From contig JAFXTD010000050.1 of the NCBI GenBank assembly GCA_017535925.1, positions 1-64,000 of the forward strand: a stretch of DNA of 64,000 nucleotides, given 5' to 3'. This DNA comes from Selenomonadaceae bacterium. Lineage in GTDB: Bacteria; Bacillota; Negativicutes; Selenomonadales; Selenomonadaceae. Below are positions 14,874 to 25,043 of the stretch, piece by piece. The notes below the pieces were generated by a model. It ran no database searches. It was given only the letters and a program-made list of their open reading frames with translations, and was not told the DNA's origin. The translations under genes were made by a program, and so were the position numbers. How positions within the stretch are numbered: the first letter of the stretch is position 1; each line of letters starts with the position of its first letter.

Positions 14874-16137
14874 ATGATTGACAAAAATTTATTCCTGTAT
14901 GATTTGGCAGTCACGGCAATTTTCAAAAACGAGGGGCGTTATCTGAAAGAGTGGCTGGATTATCATTTGCTCGCGGGCGTCGAACATTTTTATCTTTACA
15001 ACAACGACTCAACCGACAATTATAAAGAAGTGCTCGCGCCTTACATAGAAAAAAATTTGGTCACGCTTACCGATGTTCCCGGCAAGTTGATGATGTATCC
15101 CGCTTACAACGATGCCCTCGATAAATATCGTTTCGATTGTCGATACATGGCGTTCATTGATTTGGATGAATTTGTTTACCCTAAGGTTGACGGGGGGGGG
15201 GCTTATTAAATTAATTGATGAAATTTTTTCGGATAAACCGCATGCGGCGGGCTTGGGTATTAATTGGCAATTGTTCGGCTCGAACGGACAAGAGACAGCA
15301 GATTATTCTCGCGGGCTCTTGGAAAGATTCACGCGGCGCGCTCCGAGCGACTGGGAGGACGGACATGACGGAGGAAATGTTTACAGGAAAACTATTGATA
15401 ACCCGCGACTTATCCGCTATCGACGTAACCCTCATTTCGCCGATTATTTCAAAGGAAAATTTGCCGTCAATTCAAATGGCGAGTACATAGGATTTTGGTA
15501 CGGCAACAAACCGATTCTTGCCGACAAAATCGTTATCAATCATTATTACACCAAATCGAAGGAAGAATACTTGAAAAAGAAACTGCCCAGAGGTTCATGT
15601 TGTATGGACAGAAATTATTCTATGCCAAATTACAGTTATGACCGCAATGATGTTTTCGACGACGGCATTTTAAAATATCGGGCTGCCCGCGCAGAAAATT
15701 TTTCTTTCGAGAGTGAGGAGTCAAGGAACAGCCGCGTAATAAATGCTCTTGTTCAAACATTAATGAAGACTTCGACTGAAGATTCTCTTGCCGGCAAGCT
15801 TGAAACTTTTTTGACATGCCGAGCCGTTGCGGAAAAGTTTCAAATAAAAATCGGTGAGCATTTCGCGGAAGAATATGCGCTCGCTTGGATTTATCGGACG
15901 CTGCTCACAGCAAACCCGCTGACATACACAGAGGTGCAACAATTCCTCAAAGCCCTGCCTGAAATTTTATCGAGACCGTTTCCGATTTGCAAAGAGATTA
16001 AAATTTTGACTCAAGATAATCTCATTCCGGGTCTTTGTGAAAGTTTGAAGAATGGCGATGTTATGAAAGGAACTTATGATTGGAAAGAGTGGTTCGATCG
16101 CATGCACCTTCAAAAAATTTTGCGTTCGTTAAAATGA
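14874..16137 (+). pseudogene. Glycosyltransferase (GT92/GT2-like) copy 1, out of frame at a G10 tract
   Basis: This is the first of four tandem paralogues. The N-terminus has VTAIFKNEGRYLKEWLDYHL and the sugar-nucleotide DLDEF motif at about residue 102, as in family 92/Glyco_tranf_2_4 enzymes that use a metal and a nucleotide sugar. Translation from the ATG at 14874 (GAGGTG upstream) stops at 15209 after 111 residues because of ten G bases at 15192-15201. With nine G the frame runs on to 16137, giving about 420 residues that align with copy 3 without a gap. The second half (about 250-420) is an all-helical region shared by all copies. It is probably phase-variable and currently off. Confidence 0.85.
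15192..15201 (+). repeat. Poly-G tract (G10) inside glycosyltransferase copy 1
   Basis: Ten consecutive G bases lie in the coding region right after the DLDEF-VYPKVD segment. G9 or G12 would give an uninterrupted reading frame. Such tracts mutate by slipped-strand mispairing. Confidence 0.9.
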
Positions 16138-16156
16138 TTTAGCGGAGATGATACGA

Positions 16157-17431
16157 TTGGTCGAAAAGAATTTGTTCCTGTATGATTTGGCAGTCGTCGC
16201 GATTTTCAAAGACGAGGGGCGTTATCTGAAAGAGTGGCTTGATTATCATTTGCTTGCGGGCGTCAAACATTTCTATCTTTACAACAACGACAGCACAGAT
16301 AATTATGCGGAAGTGCTTGCGCCTTATGTCGAAAAAAAATTGGTCACGCTCATAAATTTTCCCGGCAAGGCAATGCAAATTCCCGCTTATATCGACGCTC
16401 TTCAACGCTTCAGATTTTTTTGTCGCTACATGGCGTTCATTGACCTTGACGAATTCATTTTCCCGAAGACCAATCGAAGTATCGTTGAAGTTACCGACGA
16501 AATTTTATCGCACGACTCGAAGGCGCAGGCACTCGCCGTAAGCTGGCACATGTTCGGCTCGAATAATTTGGAGACGGCGGATTATTCTCGCGGCGTCTTG
16601 GAAAGATTTACTCGACGCGCCCCCGACAAGTGGGAAACTTTTTTCGAATCGGAAAAAAATGTTTCGCGCGCCGGCAATATGTATGTGAAACTTATTGCCA
16701 ACCCGCGCAGTGTCAAAATGTTGTTGGGCTCTCATGTCGGCATTCATTTCGGAGAAAATTATTCCGTAAACGAACGCGGCGAAAAAATTGTTTCCTATGC
16801 GAACGAAAGCATGTGCACCGATAAAATTACGCTGAATCATTATTCGATAAAGTCGCGTGAAGAATTTTTTAACAAGACTCGTCGCGGCATTGCCGATAAG
16901 CTTGAAGATGAACTCTACACGAAAATTTTATTTGACGTGTCGGATCGCAATGAAGTTTTCGACGACGGCATTTTGAAATATCGGGCGGCTCGCGCCGAAA
17001 ATTTTTTTATTGAAAGTGATAACGAGAGGCTTCGTCGCGTTGAAAAAATTTTAATTGATATCTTGACCGAATGCTCACCCTTCGACGCCCCCGAAAAATT
17101 TTTTGTCGGCAAGCTTGAAACTTTTCTGACGTGCCGAGCCGTTGCGGAAAAGTTTGGAATAAAAATCGGTGAACACTTCGCGGAAGAATATGCCCTCGTT
17201 TGGATTTATCAATGCTTCATGAAAAAAACTTTGTTCACTTATGCCGAGCTTCAACTTTTCTTGAGCGAATTGCCCGCGCTCCTTGCCCGAGAGTTTCCGC
17301 TCTGCAAGAAACTGAATCGGATTGCTCAAGAAAAAATTTTTCCCTTGATTTATTCTGATTTAAAAGCCGCGCAAGAATGGTTCGGCTTTTACGATTTCCA
17401 ATACATTCAAAGACTTTTACAAATCATTTGA
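16157..17431 (+). CDS. Glycosyltransferase (GT92/GT2-like) copy 2
   Basis: This intact 424-residue paralogue has AIFKDEGRYLKEWLDYHL at the N-terminus, YLYNNDSTDNY, and DLDEFIFPK at about residue 98-106 as the metal/nucleotide motif. The helical C-terminal region (LETFLTCRAVAEKF) is common to all four copies. The TTG at 16157 is chosen: GGAG lies nine bases upstream and the protein then begins MVEKNLFLYDLAV, aligned with the other copies. An in-frame ATG at 16148 lies inside the ribosome site. It differs from the others in the middle third, with an insertion around VSRAGNMYVKL. No signal peptide, so cytoplasmic. Confidence 0.85.
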   Translation: MVEKNLFLYDLAVVAIFKDEGRYLKEWLDYHLLAGVKHFYLYNNDSTDNYAEVLAPYVEKKLVTLINFPGKAMQIPAYIDALQRFRFFCRYMAFIDLDEFIFPKTNRSIVEVTDEILSHDSKAQALAVSWHMFGSNNLETADYSRGVLERFTRRAPDKWETFFESEKNVSRAGNMYVKLIANPRSVKMLLGSHVGIHFGENYSVNERGEKIVSYANESMCTDKITLNHYSIKSREEFFNKTRRGIADKLEDELYTKILFDVSDRNEVFDDGILKYRAARAENFFIESDNERLRRVEKILIDILTECSPFDAPEKFFVGKLETFLTCRAVAEKFGIKIGEHFAEEYALVWIYQCFMKKTLFTYAELQLFLSELPALLAREFPLCKKLNRIAQEKIFPLIYSDLKAAQEWFGFYDFQYIQRLLQII

Positions 17432-17446
17432 AACGGAGGCATTTTT

Positions 17447-18730
17447 ATGATTGACAGAAATTTGTTCCTGTATGACTTGGCAGTCACGGCGATTTTCAAA
17501 AACGAGGCTCCTTACCTGAAAGAGTGGCTTGATTATCATTTGCTTGCAGGCGTCGACCATTTCTATCTTTACAACAACGACAGCACCGATAACTATGCGG
17601 AAGTGCTCGCGCCTTATGTCGAAAAAAATCTTGTCACGCTCATTGACTTTCCCGGCAAAGCCATGCAGTATTCTGCCTTCGAGGATGCGATTGATAAATA
17701 TCGTTTCGAATGCCGTTACATGGCGTTCATCGACCTTGACGAATTCATTTATCCGAAGGTTGACGAGGGAACGATTACAGATTTGGTTGACCAATTTTTC
17801 TTTACCGAAGAAATTTTTTTTCATACGCCCAAGGCTGCGGGCGTGTCGATTAATTGGCAATGTTTCGGCTCAAGCGGAGAAACCAAGGCAGATTATTCTC
17901 GCGGCGTCTTGGAAAGATTCACTCATCGTGCTCAAAGCGATTGGGATCTTGACGGAAAGAGCGGCAATGTTTTCAAGAAAACCATAGACAATCCGCGTCT
18001 TATCCGCTATCGAATCAGCCCCTATTTCTCCTGTTATTTCGAAGGAAAATCCGCCGTCCTTTCCAACGACGCATATATTGGAACTTGGTACGGCAACAAA
18101 CCGATTCTCTCCGACCAAATCGTTATCAATCATTACTTCACCAAGTCAAAAGAAGAATTTTGGCTCAAGCAAAGAAAGGGACGCGCCGACGGCAATGCAA
18201 AGAATTTATCTGAAGAAGACTTCCAATCTTACGACCGCAATGAAGTTTTCGACGACGGCATTTTGACATATCGTGCCGCACGGGCAAAAAATTTTTCTCT
18301 TGAGAGTAATGATGAGAGGATTAACCGCGCGGGCAACGCTCTTGTTCAAACATTAATGAAGACTTCGACCAAAGATTCTCTTACCGGTAAGCTTGAAACT
18401 TTTTTGACATGCCGAGCCTTAGCCGAAAAGTTTCAAATAAAAATCGGTGACCGATTCGCGGAAGAATATGCCCTCGCTTGGATTTATCGGGCACTGCTCA
18501 TAGCAAACCCTTTGACAGTCGCGGAAATTCAGCAGTTCCTCAAAGCCTTGCCTGAAATTTTGACAAGACCCTTTCCCGTCTGCAAAGAGCTTAAAACGCT
18601 GGCTCAAGACAATGTCATTCCGCGTTTTTGTGAAGCCATGAAAGCCGGCAATGTCAATACGGTACCGGAAGATTGGAAAATGTGTGTCGATATGTTGCAC
18701 CTTCAGAAGTTATTGCGTTTGATAAAATAA
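17447..18730 (+). CDS. Glycosyltransferase (GT92/GT2-like) copy 3
   Basis: This intact 427-residue paralogue has AIFKNEAPYLKEWLDYHL, YLYNNDSTDNY and DLDEFIYPK (about 100-108), then a variable segment, INWQCFGSSGETKADYSRGV, and the shared helical C-terminus (LETFLTCRALAEKF and QFLKALPEIL). CGGAGG lies eight bases before the ATG. Its A-tract at the place where copy 4 is frameshifted has seven A bases and keeps the frame. Family 92/2 enzymes transfer a sugar to glycans or proteins; donor and acceptor are unknown. The long near-identical blocks shared with copies 1 and 4 suggest recent duplication or gene conversion. Confidence 0.88.
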   Translation: MIDRNLFLYDLAVTAIFKNEAPYLKEWLDYHLLAGVDHFYLYNNDSTDNYAEVLAPYVEKNLVTLIDFPGKAMQYSAFEDAIDKYRFECRYMAFIDLDEFIYPKVDEGTITDLVDQFFFTEEIFFHTPKAAGVSINWQCFGSSGETKADYSRGVLERFTHRAQSDWDLDGKSGNVFKKTIDNPRLIRYRISPYFSCYFEGKSAVLSNDAYIGTWYGNKPILSDQIVINHYFTKSKEEFWLKQRKGRADGNAKNLSEEDFQSYDRNEVFDDGILTYRAARAKNFSLESNDERINRAGNALVQTLMKTSTKDSLTGKLETFLTCRALAEKFQIKIGDRFAEEYALAWIYRALLIANPLTVAEIQQFLKALPEILTRPFPVCKELKTLAQDNVIPRFCEAMKAGNVNTVPEDWKMCVDMLHLQKLLRLIK

Positions 18731-18749
18731 CTCAGAGGAGATGATACGA

Positions 18750-19984
18750 TTGGTCGATAAGAATTTGTTCCTGTACGATTTGACGATTACGGCAATTTTC
18801 AAGAACGAAGGGCATTACCTCAAAGAGTGGCTGGATTATCATTTGCTCGCGGGCGTCGAACATTTTTATCTTTACAACAACGACTCAACCGACAATTATA
18901 AAGAAGTGCTCGCGCCTTATATTGAAAAAATCTTGTCACGCTGACAGATGTCCCCGGCAAGATGATGCAATATCCCGCCTATGAAGACGCCGTTCAAAAA
19001 TATCGTTTCGACTGTCGATACATGGCGTTCATTGACATTGACGAATTCATTTATCCCAAGACAAATCGTATTGTCTCCGAAGTCCTCGACGAAATTTTAT
19101 CTTCTGAATCAAATGCGGCAGGCTTGGCGATTAATTGGCAAATCTTCGGCTCGAACGGTCAAGATAAGGCAGATTATTCTCGCGGGCTCTTGGAAAGATT
19201 CACTCGCCGCGCTCCGAGTGATTGGCAAGATTCACATGGCTTTTTAAATAATGTTTATAAGAAAGAAATAAATAATCCGCGCCTTGTTCACTATTGTACC
19301 AATCCTCACTTCTTTCATTATTTCAGCGGGAAGTTTGCCGTTAATTCCGACGGCGAACGCATTGGAAGCAAGCCGATTCTTTTCGACAAAATCGTTGTCA
19401 ACCACTACAACACCAAGTCTAAAGAAGAATTTTTAAACAAAAAGAACAGAGGACGCGCCACGACAAGTACAAAGACATTGCCGCAGGAAGCCTTCCAAGT
19501 TCACGACCGCAATGATGTTTTCGACGACGGCATTTTAAAATATCGGGCTGCCCGTGAAAAAATTTTTTCTTTCGAAAGTGAGGAGTCGAGGAGCAGCCGC
19601 GTGATAAATGCTCTTGTCCAAACATTAATGCAGACTTCACCGGAAGATTTTTTTACGGGCAAGCTTGAAACATTTTTGACATGCCGAGCCGTTGCGGAAA
19701 AGTTTCAAATAAAAATCGGAGAGCACCTCGCGGAAGAATATGCGCTTGCTTTAATTTATCGGACGTTGTTCAAAGCAAACCCTTTGACATACTCTGAAAT
19801 TCAGCAGTTTCTCAAAGCTTTGCCTGAAATTTTGACAAGACCGTTTCCGATTTGCAAAGAGATTAAAACGCTGGCTCAAGACAATATCCTTCCGAGACTT
19901 TGCGAGACGTGGAAAAACTTTGGCGATATGAAAGCGCGTGACGATATAATTTACGTTCAGCAGCTCTTGCGTTTGATAAAATAA
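18750..19984 (+). pseudogene. Glycosyltransferase (GT92/GT2-like) copy 4, frameshifted at an A-run
   Basis: The fourth paralogue starts at TTG 18750 (GAGGAG upstream, same leader as copy 2). It runs for 65 residues to a stop at 18944. The frame breaks at six A bases (after TATATTG, about 18926-18931) where copies 1 and 3 have seven A, so one extra A would restore an ORF to 19984. The remaining frame contains DIDEFIYPK (Asp-Ile-Asp here) and the full helical C-terminus. The first 190 bases are almost identical to copy 1. It may be a reversible off state, a young pseudogene or a sequencing error. Confidence 0.8.
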
Positions 19985-20002
19985 ATTAACGGAGATGATA
20001 CA

Positions 20003-23000
20003 ATGATTGACAAGAAAAATGTTCTGCACAATTCGCAGAATATCTACTACCGCTCGACGGTCGGCGCGGCGGAGGCGGGCTCAAGTGTGCGGCTCGGTAT
20101 CACGATAAAAACCGAAGCCGTCATTAAGCAAGTCCTCCTGCACACTTGGGAAGAGGGCGCGGGCGAAAAATGGTCGAACCTCACCACTCGCGACGATGAA
20201 AAATCGACCGAAAAATTTTATTCCATCGTAACAAAAATGCCCGATAAAGGTGGCTTGCTTTGGTACTATTTCATAATCGTCACCGGCGGCAAGACTTACT
20301 ACTACGGCAACAATCCCGAACTTTTGGGCGGCGTCGGCGAACTCTACGACCATTTGCCGCCCGCCTTTCAAATCACCGTCTATCAAAAGGGCGCGAAGAC
20401 TCCCGATTGGTTTAAGCACGCCGTCATGTATCAGATTTTCCCCGACAGATTTTATCGCGACGGAAACGAAATTATCGAGAAGGAAGGCGCGGTCTATCAC
20501 GCGTGCTGGAGCGACGACCCCGTTTATTTCAAAGACACCGCCCGCGACGAGATAGCCGCCTATGATTTTTTCGGAGGCAATCTGCGCGGCGTCGAAAAAA
20601 AATTGGACTACCTCAAAGAGCTGGGAATCAACGCGATTTATTTTAATCCCGTCTTCGAATCGGAAAGCAATCACCACTACGACACGGGCGACTACCACAA
20701 AATTGACCCTATACTCGGCACGAACGAAGAATTCAAACATTTAATCGACACGGCGCGTGAAAAAGGTATCCGAATCATAATCGACGGCGTCTTCAGCCAC
20801 ACCGGCTCCAACAGCATATATTTCAATTGCAAGGGCAAATACAATTCGGTCGGCGCGTTTCAATCGAAAGATTCACCCTATTACGAGTGGTATGACTTCA
20901 GAAATTATCCGACCGATTACGACAGCTGGTGGAATTTCCCGACGCTCCCCAACGTCCGCGAGACAACTCCAAGCTACATGGATTTTATCATTCGCGACAA
21001 AGACAGTGTCCTCAAGCACTGGATGCGCGAGGGCATAAGCGGTTGGAGGCTTGACGTTATCGACGAACTGCCTGCCGAATTTTCACGCTTGTTTTTTGCA
21101 GAGCTGAAAAAAATTAATCCCGAAGCCGTCATGATTGGCGAAGTCTGGGAAGACGCCTCGAACAAAATCGCTTACGGTGTTCAGCGGCAATACCTCTGCG
21201 GCTACGAAATGGATTCGGCGATGAATTATCCTCTGCGCGCTCATATCTTCGACTTCATACTCGGCAACATTGACGGCGAACTTTGCATGCGGCGCATGGA
21301 AAGCCTCCGCGAAAATTATCCCAAAGAAAATTTTTACGCCATGATGAATTTAATCGCCAGTCATGATATTATGCGTCCCGTCACGATTTTCGGCGAGGCT
21401 CCCTACTACGACCAAATGCCCGCTTATGAACAATCGCATTTCAGACTTGACGAGGCGGCAGAAAAACTTGGCAAGGCGCGTTTAAAAATGGCGGCTCTTT
21501 GGCAAATGACTTATCCCGGCGTGCCTTGCATTTACTACGGCGACGAAATCGGCATGCAGGGCTTCAAAGACCCGACGAATCGCAGACCGTATCCTTGGGG
21601 CGGCGGCGACCTGGAACTGCTTGCGACTTACAAAAAATTTATCAAGCTCCGCAATGAGAATATGGTTTTGCAGACGGGCGAACTTTTGCCTCTGCCGTCG
21701 AAGGGTGATATTGTTGCCTTTGCCCGCGTGATTCGCAACGGTCATGATGTCTTCGAACACGAGGCGGACAATGATATTTACCTCGTCGCGTTCAATCGTT
21801 CCAAAAATCGCGGCAAGGAAGTTTCCTTCGACGTGAGCGATTTTGCCAACGGACTTTTCGTCGACGTTTTCAATCCCGAAAAAAAATATCCCGTTGCCAG
21901 AGGAAGAGTCACGTTTAAGATTGAGCCGCTTGAAGGCGTTTTGCTCCATCACGTTCCGCAACAACAAAACTACGACCGCCGCGCAGGAATTATCCTCCAC
22001 CCGACAAGCCTGCCGTCGAAATACGGTATCGGCGACATGGGCAAGGAGGCTTATGAATTTGTCGACTACCTCAAGGCGGCGGGTCAAAGCATTTGGCAAA
22101 TCCTTCCGCTCAATCCCGTCGGCTACGGTTATTCGCCCTATCAATCGCCTTCAGCCTTCGCGGGCAACCCGATGATAATTTCAATCGACGCGCTGATTGA
22201 GGAAGGGCTCCTCAAAGATTCGGATATAAAAGTTCCGCTTCGGCTTGCAAAGACAAAATTCGTTGACTTCGAGGCAGTCGACAAGCTCAAGACCGCCGCA
22301 CTCAAGAAAGCATTCAAAAACTTCAAGGCAAAACTCAAAACCGACGCCGCTCTTGAAAAGGACTTCAAAAAATTCTGCGCGGCGCAAAAATATTGGCTTG
22401 AGGATTACGCGTTGTTCGCGGCGATTAAGCAGAAACACGGCGGCGCGTATTGGATTGAATGGGATTTGAAAATCAAACAACGCGACAAAAAAGTTTTGGC
22501 AGAATTACGTAAGGAACTTGCCGACGAAATTTTGTTCACGGAATTTGAGCAATTCATCTTCGAGCAGCAGTGGCAGAAACTTCACAACTATGCACTTGAA
22601 CGCGGCATTGAAATTATGGGCGACATGCCGATTTTCGTTTCAGCCGACAGCGCGGACGCTTGGGCGAATCAGCAAGAGTTCCTGCTTGACGAGGAAGGTC
22701 ATCCCGAAAAAGTTGCGGGAGTTCCGCCCGATTATTTCAGCGCGACGGGTCAGCTTTGGGGCAATCCTCAATACGACTGGAAAGAAATGGCAGCGACCAA
22801 ATACAAGTGGTGGAAGTTGCGTTTCAAGCGGATTTATGAATTGGTTGATATTGTTCGCGTTGACCACTTCCGCGCCTTTGAATCGTATTGGTCGATACCC
22901 GGCGACGCCAAGACTGCAATTAAGGGCGAATGGATTAAAGGACCCGGCTTGAATTTCTTCAAAGAGATTCGAAAAGAAATCGGCGACAAACAAATCGTTG

Positions 23001-23470
23001 CTGAAGACTTGGGAATTATCACGGACGCCGTTGATAATCTTCGCGAGGATTGCGGCTTCCCCGGCATGAAGGTTTTGCATTTCGAGTTGCACTTCAACGA
23101 ATACGGACGCATGGGCTTTGTTCCGCCCGAAAATTCCATAACCTACACCGGCACGCACGACAACAACACGACGGTCGGTTGGTTCATGGAGGACGTGGAC
23201 AACGACAGCAAGGCGACGATTGCCGCGCTTATCGGTGCAGATGTTCGCCGCCCCGATGACATTTGCAAAAAGCTGATTGAATTTGCCTACGCCTCCAATT
23301 CGCGCTTTGCGATTGTTCCAATGCAAGATATTCTCAAGCTTGACAGCAAAAATCGAATGAACACGCCGGGCACCGTCGGCACGAACTGGGGCTGGAGGCT
23401 CAAGCCCGATTATCTTGCGGAAGCGGAGGCTGACAAGCTCAAAGCTCTGTGCAATAAATATTTGAGATAA
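20003..23470 (+). CDS. GH13 alpha-glucosidase/amylase fused to GH77 4-alpha-glucanotransferase
   Basis: This 1155-residue cytoplasmic fusion carries two glucan-active modules. Residues 1-125 are a starch-binding-like beta domain. About 135-640 are a GH13 barrel with DGVFSHTG (region I), GWRLDVIDE (nucleophile Asp), IGEVWED (acid Glu) and IASHDIMRP (third Asp). From about 656 a GH77 MalQ module begins RAGIILHPTSLPSKYGIGD, then VRVDHFRAFESYW, VAEDLGIIT and TGTHDNNTTVGW. Such fusions are annotated in Selenomonadales as glycogen debranching/4-alpha-glucanotransferase and would degrade glycogen or maltodextrins. The leader (GGAGATGATACAATG) is the same module that precedes glycosyltransferase copies 2 and 4, so it may be co-transcribed with the array. 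Confidence 0.92.
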   Translation: MIDKKNVLHNSQNIYYRSTVGAAEAGSSVRLGITIKTEAVIKQVLLHTWEEGAGEKWSNLTTRDDEKSTEKFYSIVTKMPDKGGLLWYYFIIVTGGKTYYYGNNPELLGGVGELYDHLPPAFQITVYQKGAKTPDWFKHAVMYQIFPDRFYRDGNEIIEKEGAVYHACWSDDPVYFKDTARDEIAAYDFFGGNLRGVEKKLDYLKELGINAIYFNPVFESESNHHYDTGDYHKIDPILGTNEEFKHLIDTAREKGIRIIIDGVFSHTGSNSIYFNCKGKYNSVGAFQSKDSPYYEWYDFRNYPTDYDSWWNFPTLPNVRETTPSYMDFIIRDKDSVLKHWMREGISGWRLDVIDELPAEFSRLFFAELKKINPEAVMIGEVWEDASNKIAYGVQRQYLCGYEMDSAMNYPLRAHIFDFILGNIDGELCMRRMESLRENYPKENFYAMMNLIASHDIMRPVTIFGEAPYYDQMPAYEQSHFRLDEAAEKLGKARLKMAALWQMTYPGVPCIYYGDEIGMQGFKDPTNRRPYPWGGGDLELLATYKKFIKLRNENMVLQTGELLPLPSKGDIVAFARVIRNGHDVFEHEADNDIYLVAFNRSKNRGKEVSFDVSDFANGLFVDVFNPEKKYPVARGRVTFKIEPLEGVLLHHVPQQQNYDRRAGIILHPTSLPSKYGIGDMGKEAYEFVDYLKAAGQSIWQILPLNPVGYGYSPYQSPSAFAGNPMIISIDALIEEGLLKDSDIKVPLRLAKTKFVDFEAVDKLKTAALKKAFKNFKAKLKTDAALEKDFKKFCAAQKYWLEDYALFAAIKQKHGGAYWIEWDLKIKQRDKKVLAELRKELADEILFTEFEQFIFEQQWQKLHNYALERGIEIMGDMPIFVSADSADAWANQQEFLLDEEGHPEKVAGVPPDYFSATGQLWGNPQYDWKEMAATKYKWWKLRFKRIYELVDIVRVDHFRAFESYWSIPGDAKTAIKGEWIKGPGLNFFKEIRKEIGDKQIVAEDLGIITDAVDNLREDCGFPGMKVLHFELHFNEYGRMGFVPPENSITYTGTHDNNTTVGWFMEDVDNDSKATIAALIGADVRRPDDICKKLIEFAYASNSRFAIVPMQDILKLDSKNRMNTPGTVGTNWGWRLKPDYLAEAEADKLKALCNKYLR

Positions 23471-23489
23471 GTTTTAAAGAGGTAGTATC

Positions 23490-25019
23490 ATGAAAAAATT
23501 TCTGACTAAACTTGCCGTCGGCTTGGCGGCTCTGTCGATTGTGAATGTTGACGCCGAAGCTTGCACGATTATGCTTGTGACTAAGGGCGCGTCGACGGAC
23601 GGCAGTGTTTTCGTTTCGCACTGTGATGACGAATTTGACAACGACCCCAATACCATTTTTATTCCTGCGAAAAATCACAATAAGGGAAGTCTTCGCCCTG
23701 TTTATCACAATCCCGCCGCTATTGACAAGTTGCACGACAAGCCGCACACAAAGGTGATTGGTCATATTCCCGAAGTCGAGCACACTTACGCTTATATCGA
23801 CGCTGATTACCCCGCCGTGAACGAACAAGGCTTGATGCTCGCCGAATGTACTGACTTGTGCGCTTGGCTGCCGGAAATTTCCTATAAAGAAGGCGGCGGG
23901 ATTTTCTATTCCTCCGAACTTGGACGCGTGGCTTTGGAACGTTGCAAGACTGCCCGCGAGGCGATTAAACTTATGGGCGAGCTTGTCGACGAATACGGGA
24001 TTTACGGCAGGTCGAAGTCAATGTTTGTTGCCGATAAGAACGAGGGCTGGATTTTTGAAATGCAACCGACACCGAGCGGCAAGGGCGGCTTATGGATTGC
24101 CGAAAAAATTCCCGACGGGCATTACTCCATTGCGGCGAATCAGTTGAGGATTCGTGCGATAAGAGAAAATGACCCGAATCAAATTTTTAATCCGAAGTTG
24201 CCGCAGATGTTGAAGGAACTCGGTCGGGCTGCTTATGACGAGCAAGGCAATTTGGATTGGGTAAAATCTCTTCAAGCCGAAGAATTGAACCACCCGTATT
24301 ATTCAATGCGGCGCGTGTGGCGCGGGTTAAGTGTCGTTGCTCCGTCGAAAAATCTTTCGTCAAAAGTCGAAGGCTGGGACTCCGATTATTATCCGTTGAG
24401 TGTTAAGCCCGATAAAAAGTTGGCGATAACCGACGTTATGAAGTTGTACCGCGATTATTATCAAGGCACCGAATTTGACATGACGACGAAAAACTCTGCG
24501 GGCGTGCACGGTTTGCCGTATGATTACACAGAAAAGAGCGAGCGGGCGATTCTTTCGGCGGATACGTGTTATTCATACATTGCTCAAGTTAATGACAAGT
24601 TGCCCGCGCCGGTTTTTTGGCTCTCGACGAATACGCCTCTTGAAAATCCTTACGTGCCCTTTGCCGTGTCGAAAATGCCCGATGCATATAATCACGCCTT
24701 GAGAGATAAATACGATGATTCCAAAATGTTTTGGGCGTCAAGTCAAGTCACGGCTTTAAGTCGCGGTTATTGGAATTCCTTAAGCGACACGGTCAGCTAT
24801 GTGGTTAATCAATCCGAAAAAAATTCTCTGGAGCTTGTCGAGTCGTCACGTAATCTGTCGAAAAATAAATTCGCCGCTGCGTTGAATCAAAATGCGGTCA
24901 AAGTCTTTGACGATTGGAAAAATCTTTACACGCAGCTTTTGATTGAACATAACGTCGGCGCGGACGTCAAGTATGACGAACGTAATTTACCTGCGCCCGA
25001 CGCTCCGACCGAATATTAA
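23490..25019 (+). CDS. C69 family dipeptidase, exported
   Basis: This 509-residue member of peptidase family C69 (PepD type) uses an N-terminal-nucleophile cysteine. A signal peptide (MKKFLTKLAVGLAALSIVNVDA) is followed directly by EACTIMLVTKGASTDGSV, so cleavage would expose or nearly expose the catalytic Cys. Other family blocks are SHCDDEFDNDP, YAYIDADYPAVNEQGLM, and GWIFEMQPT. It likely cleaves dipeptides in the periplasm. AGAGGT lies upstream of the ATG and the gene follows the glucanotransferase after 19 bases. Confidence 0.9.
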   Translation: MKKFLTKLAVGLAALSIVNVDAEACTIMLVTKGASTDGSVFVSHCDDEFDNDPNTIFIPAKNHNKGSLRPVYHNPAAIDKLHDKPHTKVIGHIPEVEHTYAYIDADYPAVNEQGLMLAECTDLCAWLPEISYKEGGGIFYSSELGRVALERCKTAREAIKLMGELVDEYGIYGRSKSMFVADKNEGWIFEMQPTPSGKGGLWIAEKIPDGHYSIAANQLRIRAIRENDPNQIFNPKLPQMLKELGRAAYDEQGNLDWVKSLQAEELNHPYYSMRRVWRGLSVVAPSKNLSSKVEGWDSDYYPLSVKPDKKLAITDVMKLYRDYYQGTEFDMTTKNSAGVHGLPYDYTEKSERAILSADTCYSYIAQVNDKLPAPVFWLSTNTPLENPYVPFAVSKMPDAYNHALRDKYDDSKMFWASSQVTALSRGYWNSLSDTVSYVVNQSEKNSLELVESSRNLSKNKFAAALNQNAVKVFDDWKNLYTQLLIEHNVGADVKYDERNLPAPDAPTEY

Positions 25020-25043
25020 TTTTAAATTTTGAAAGGTTATGTT

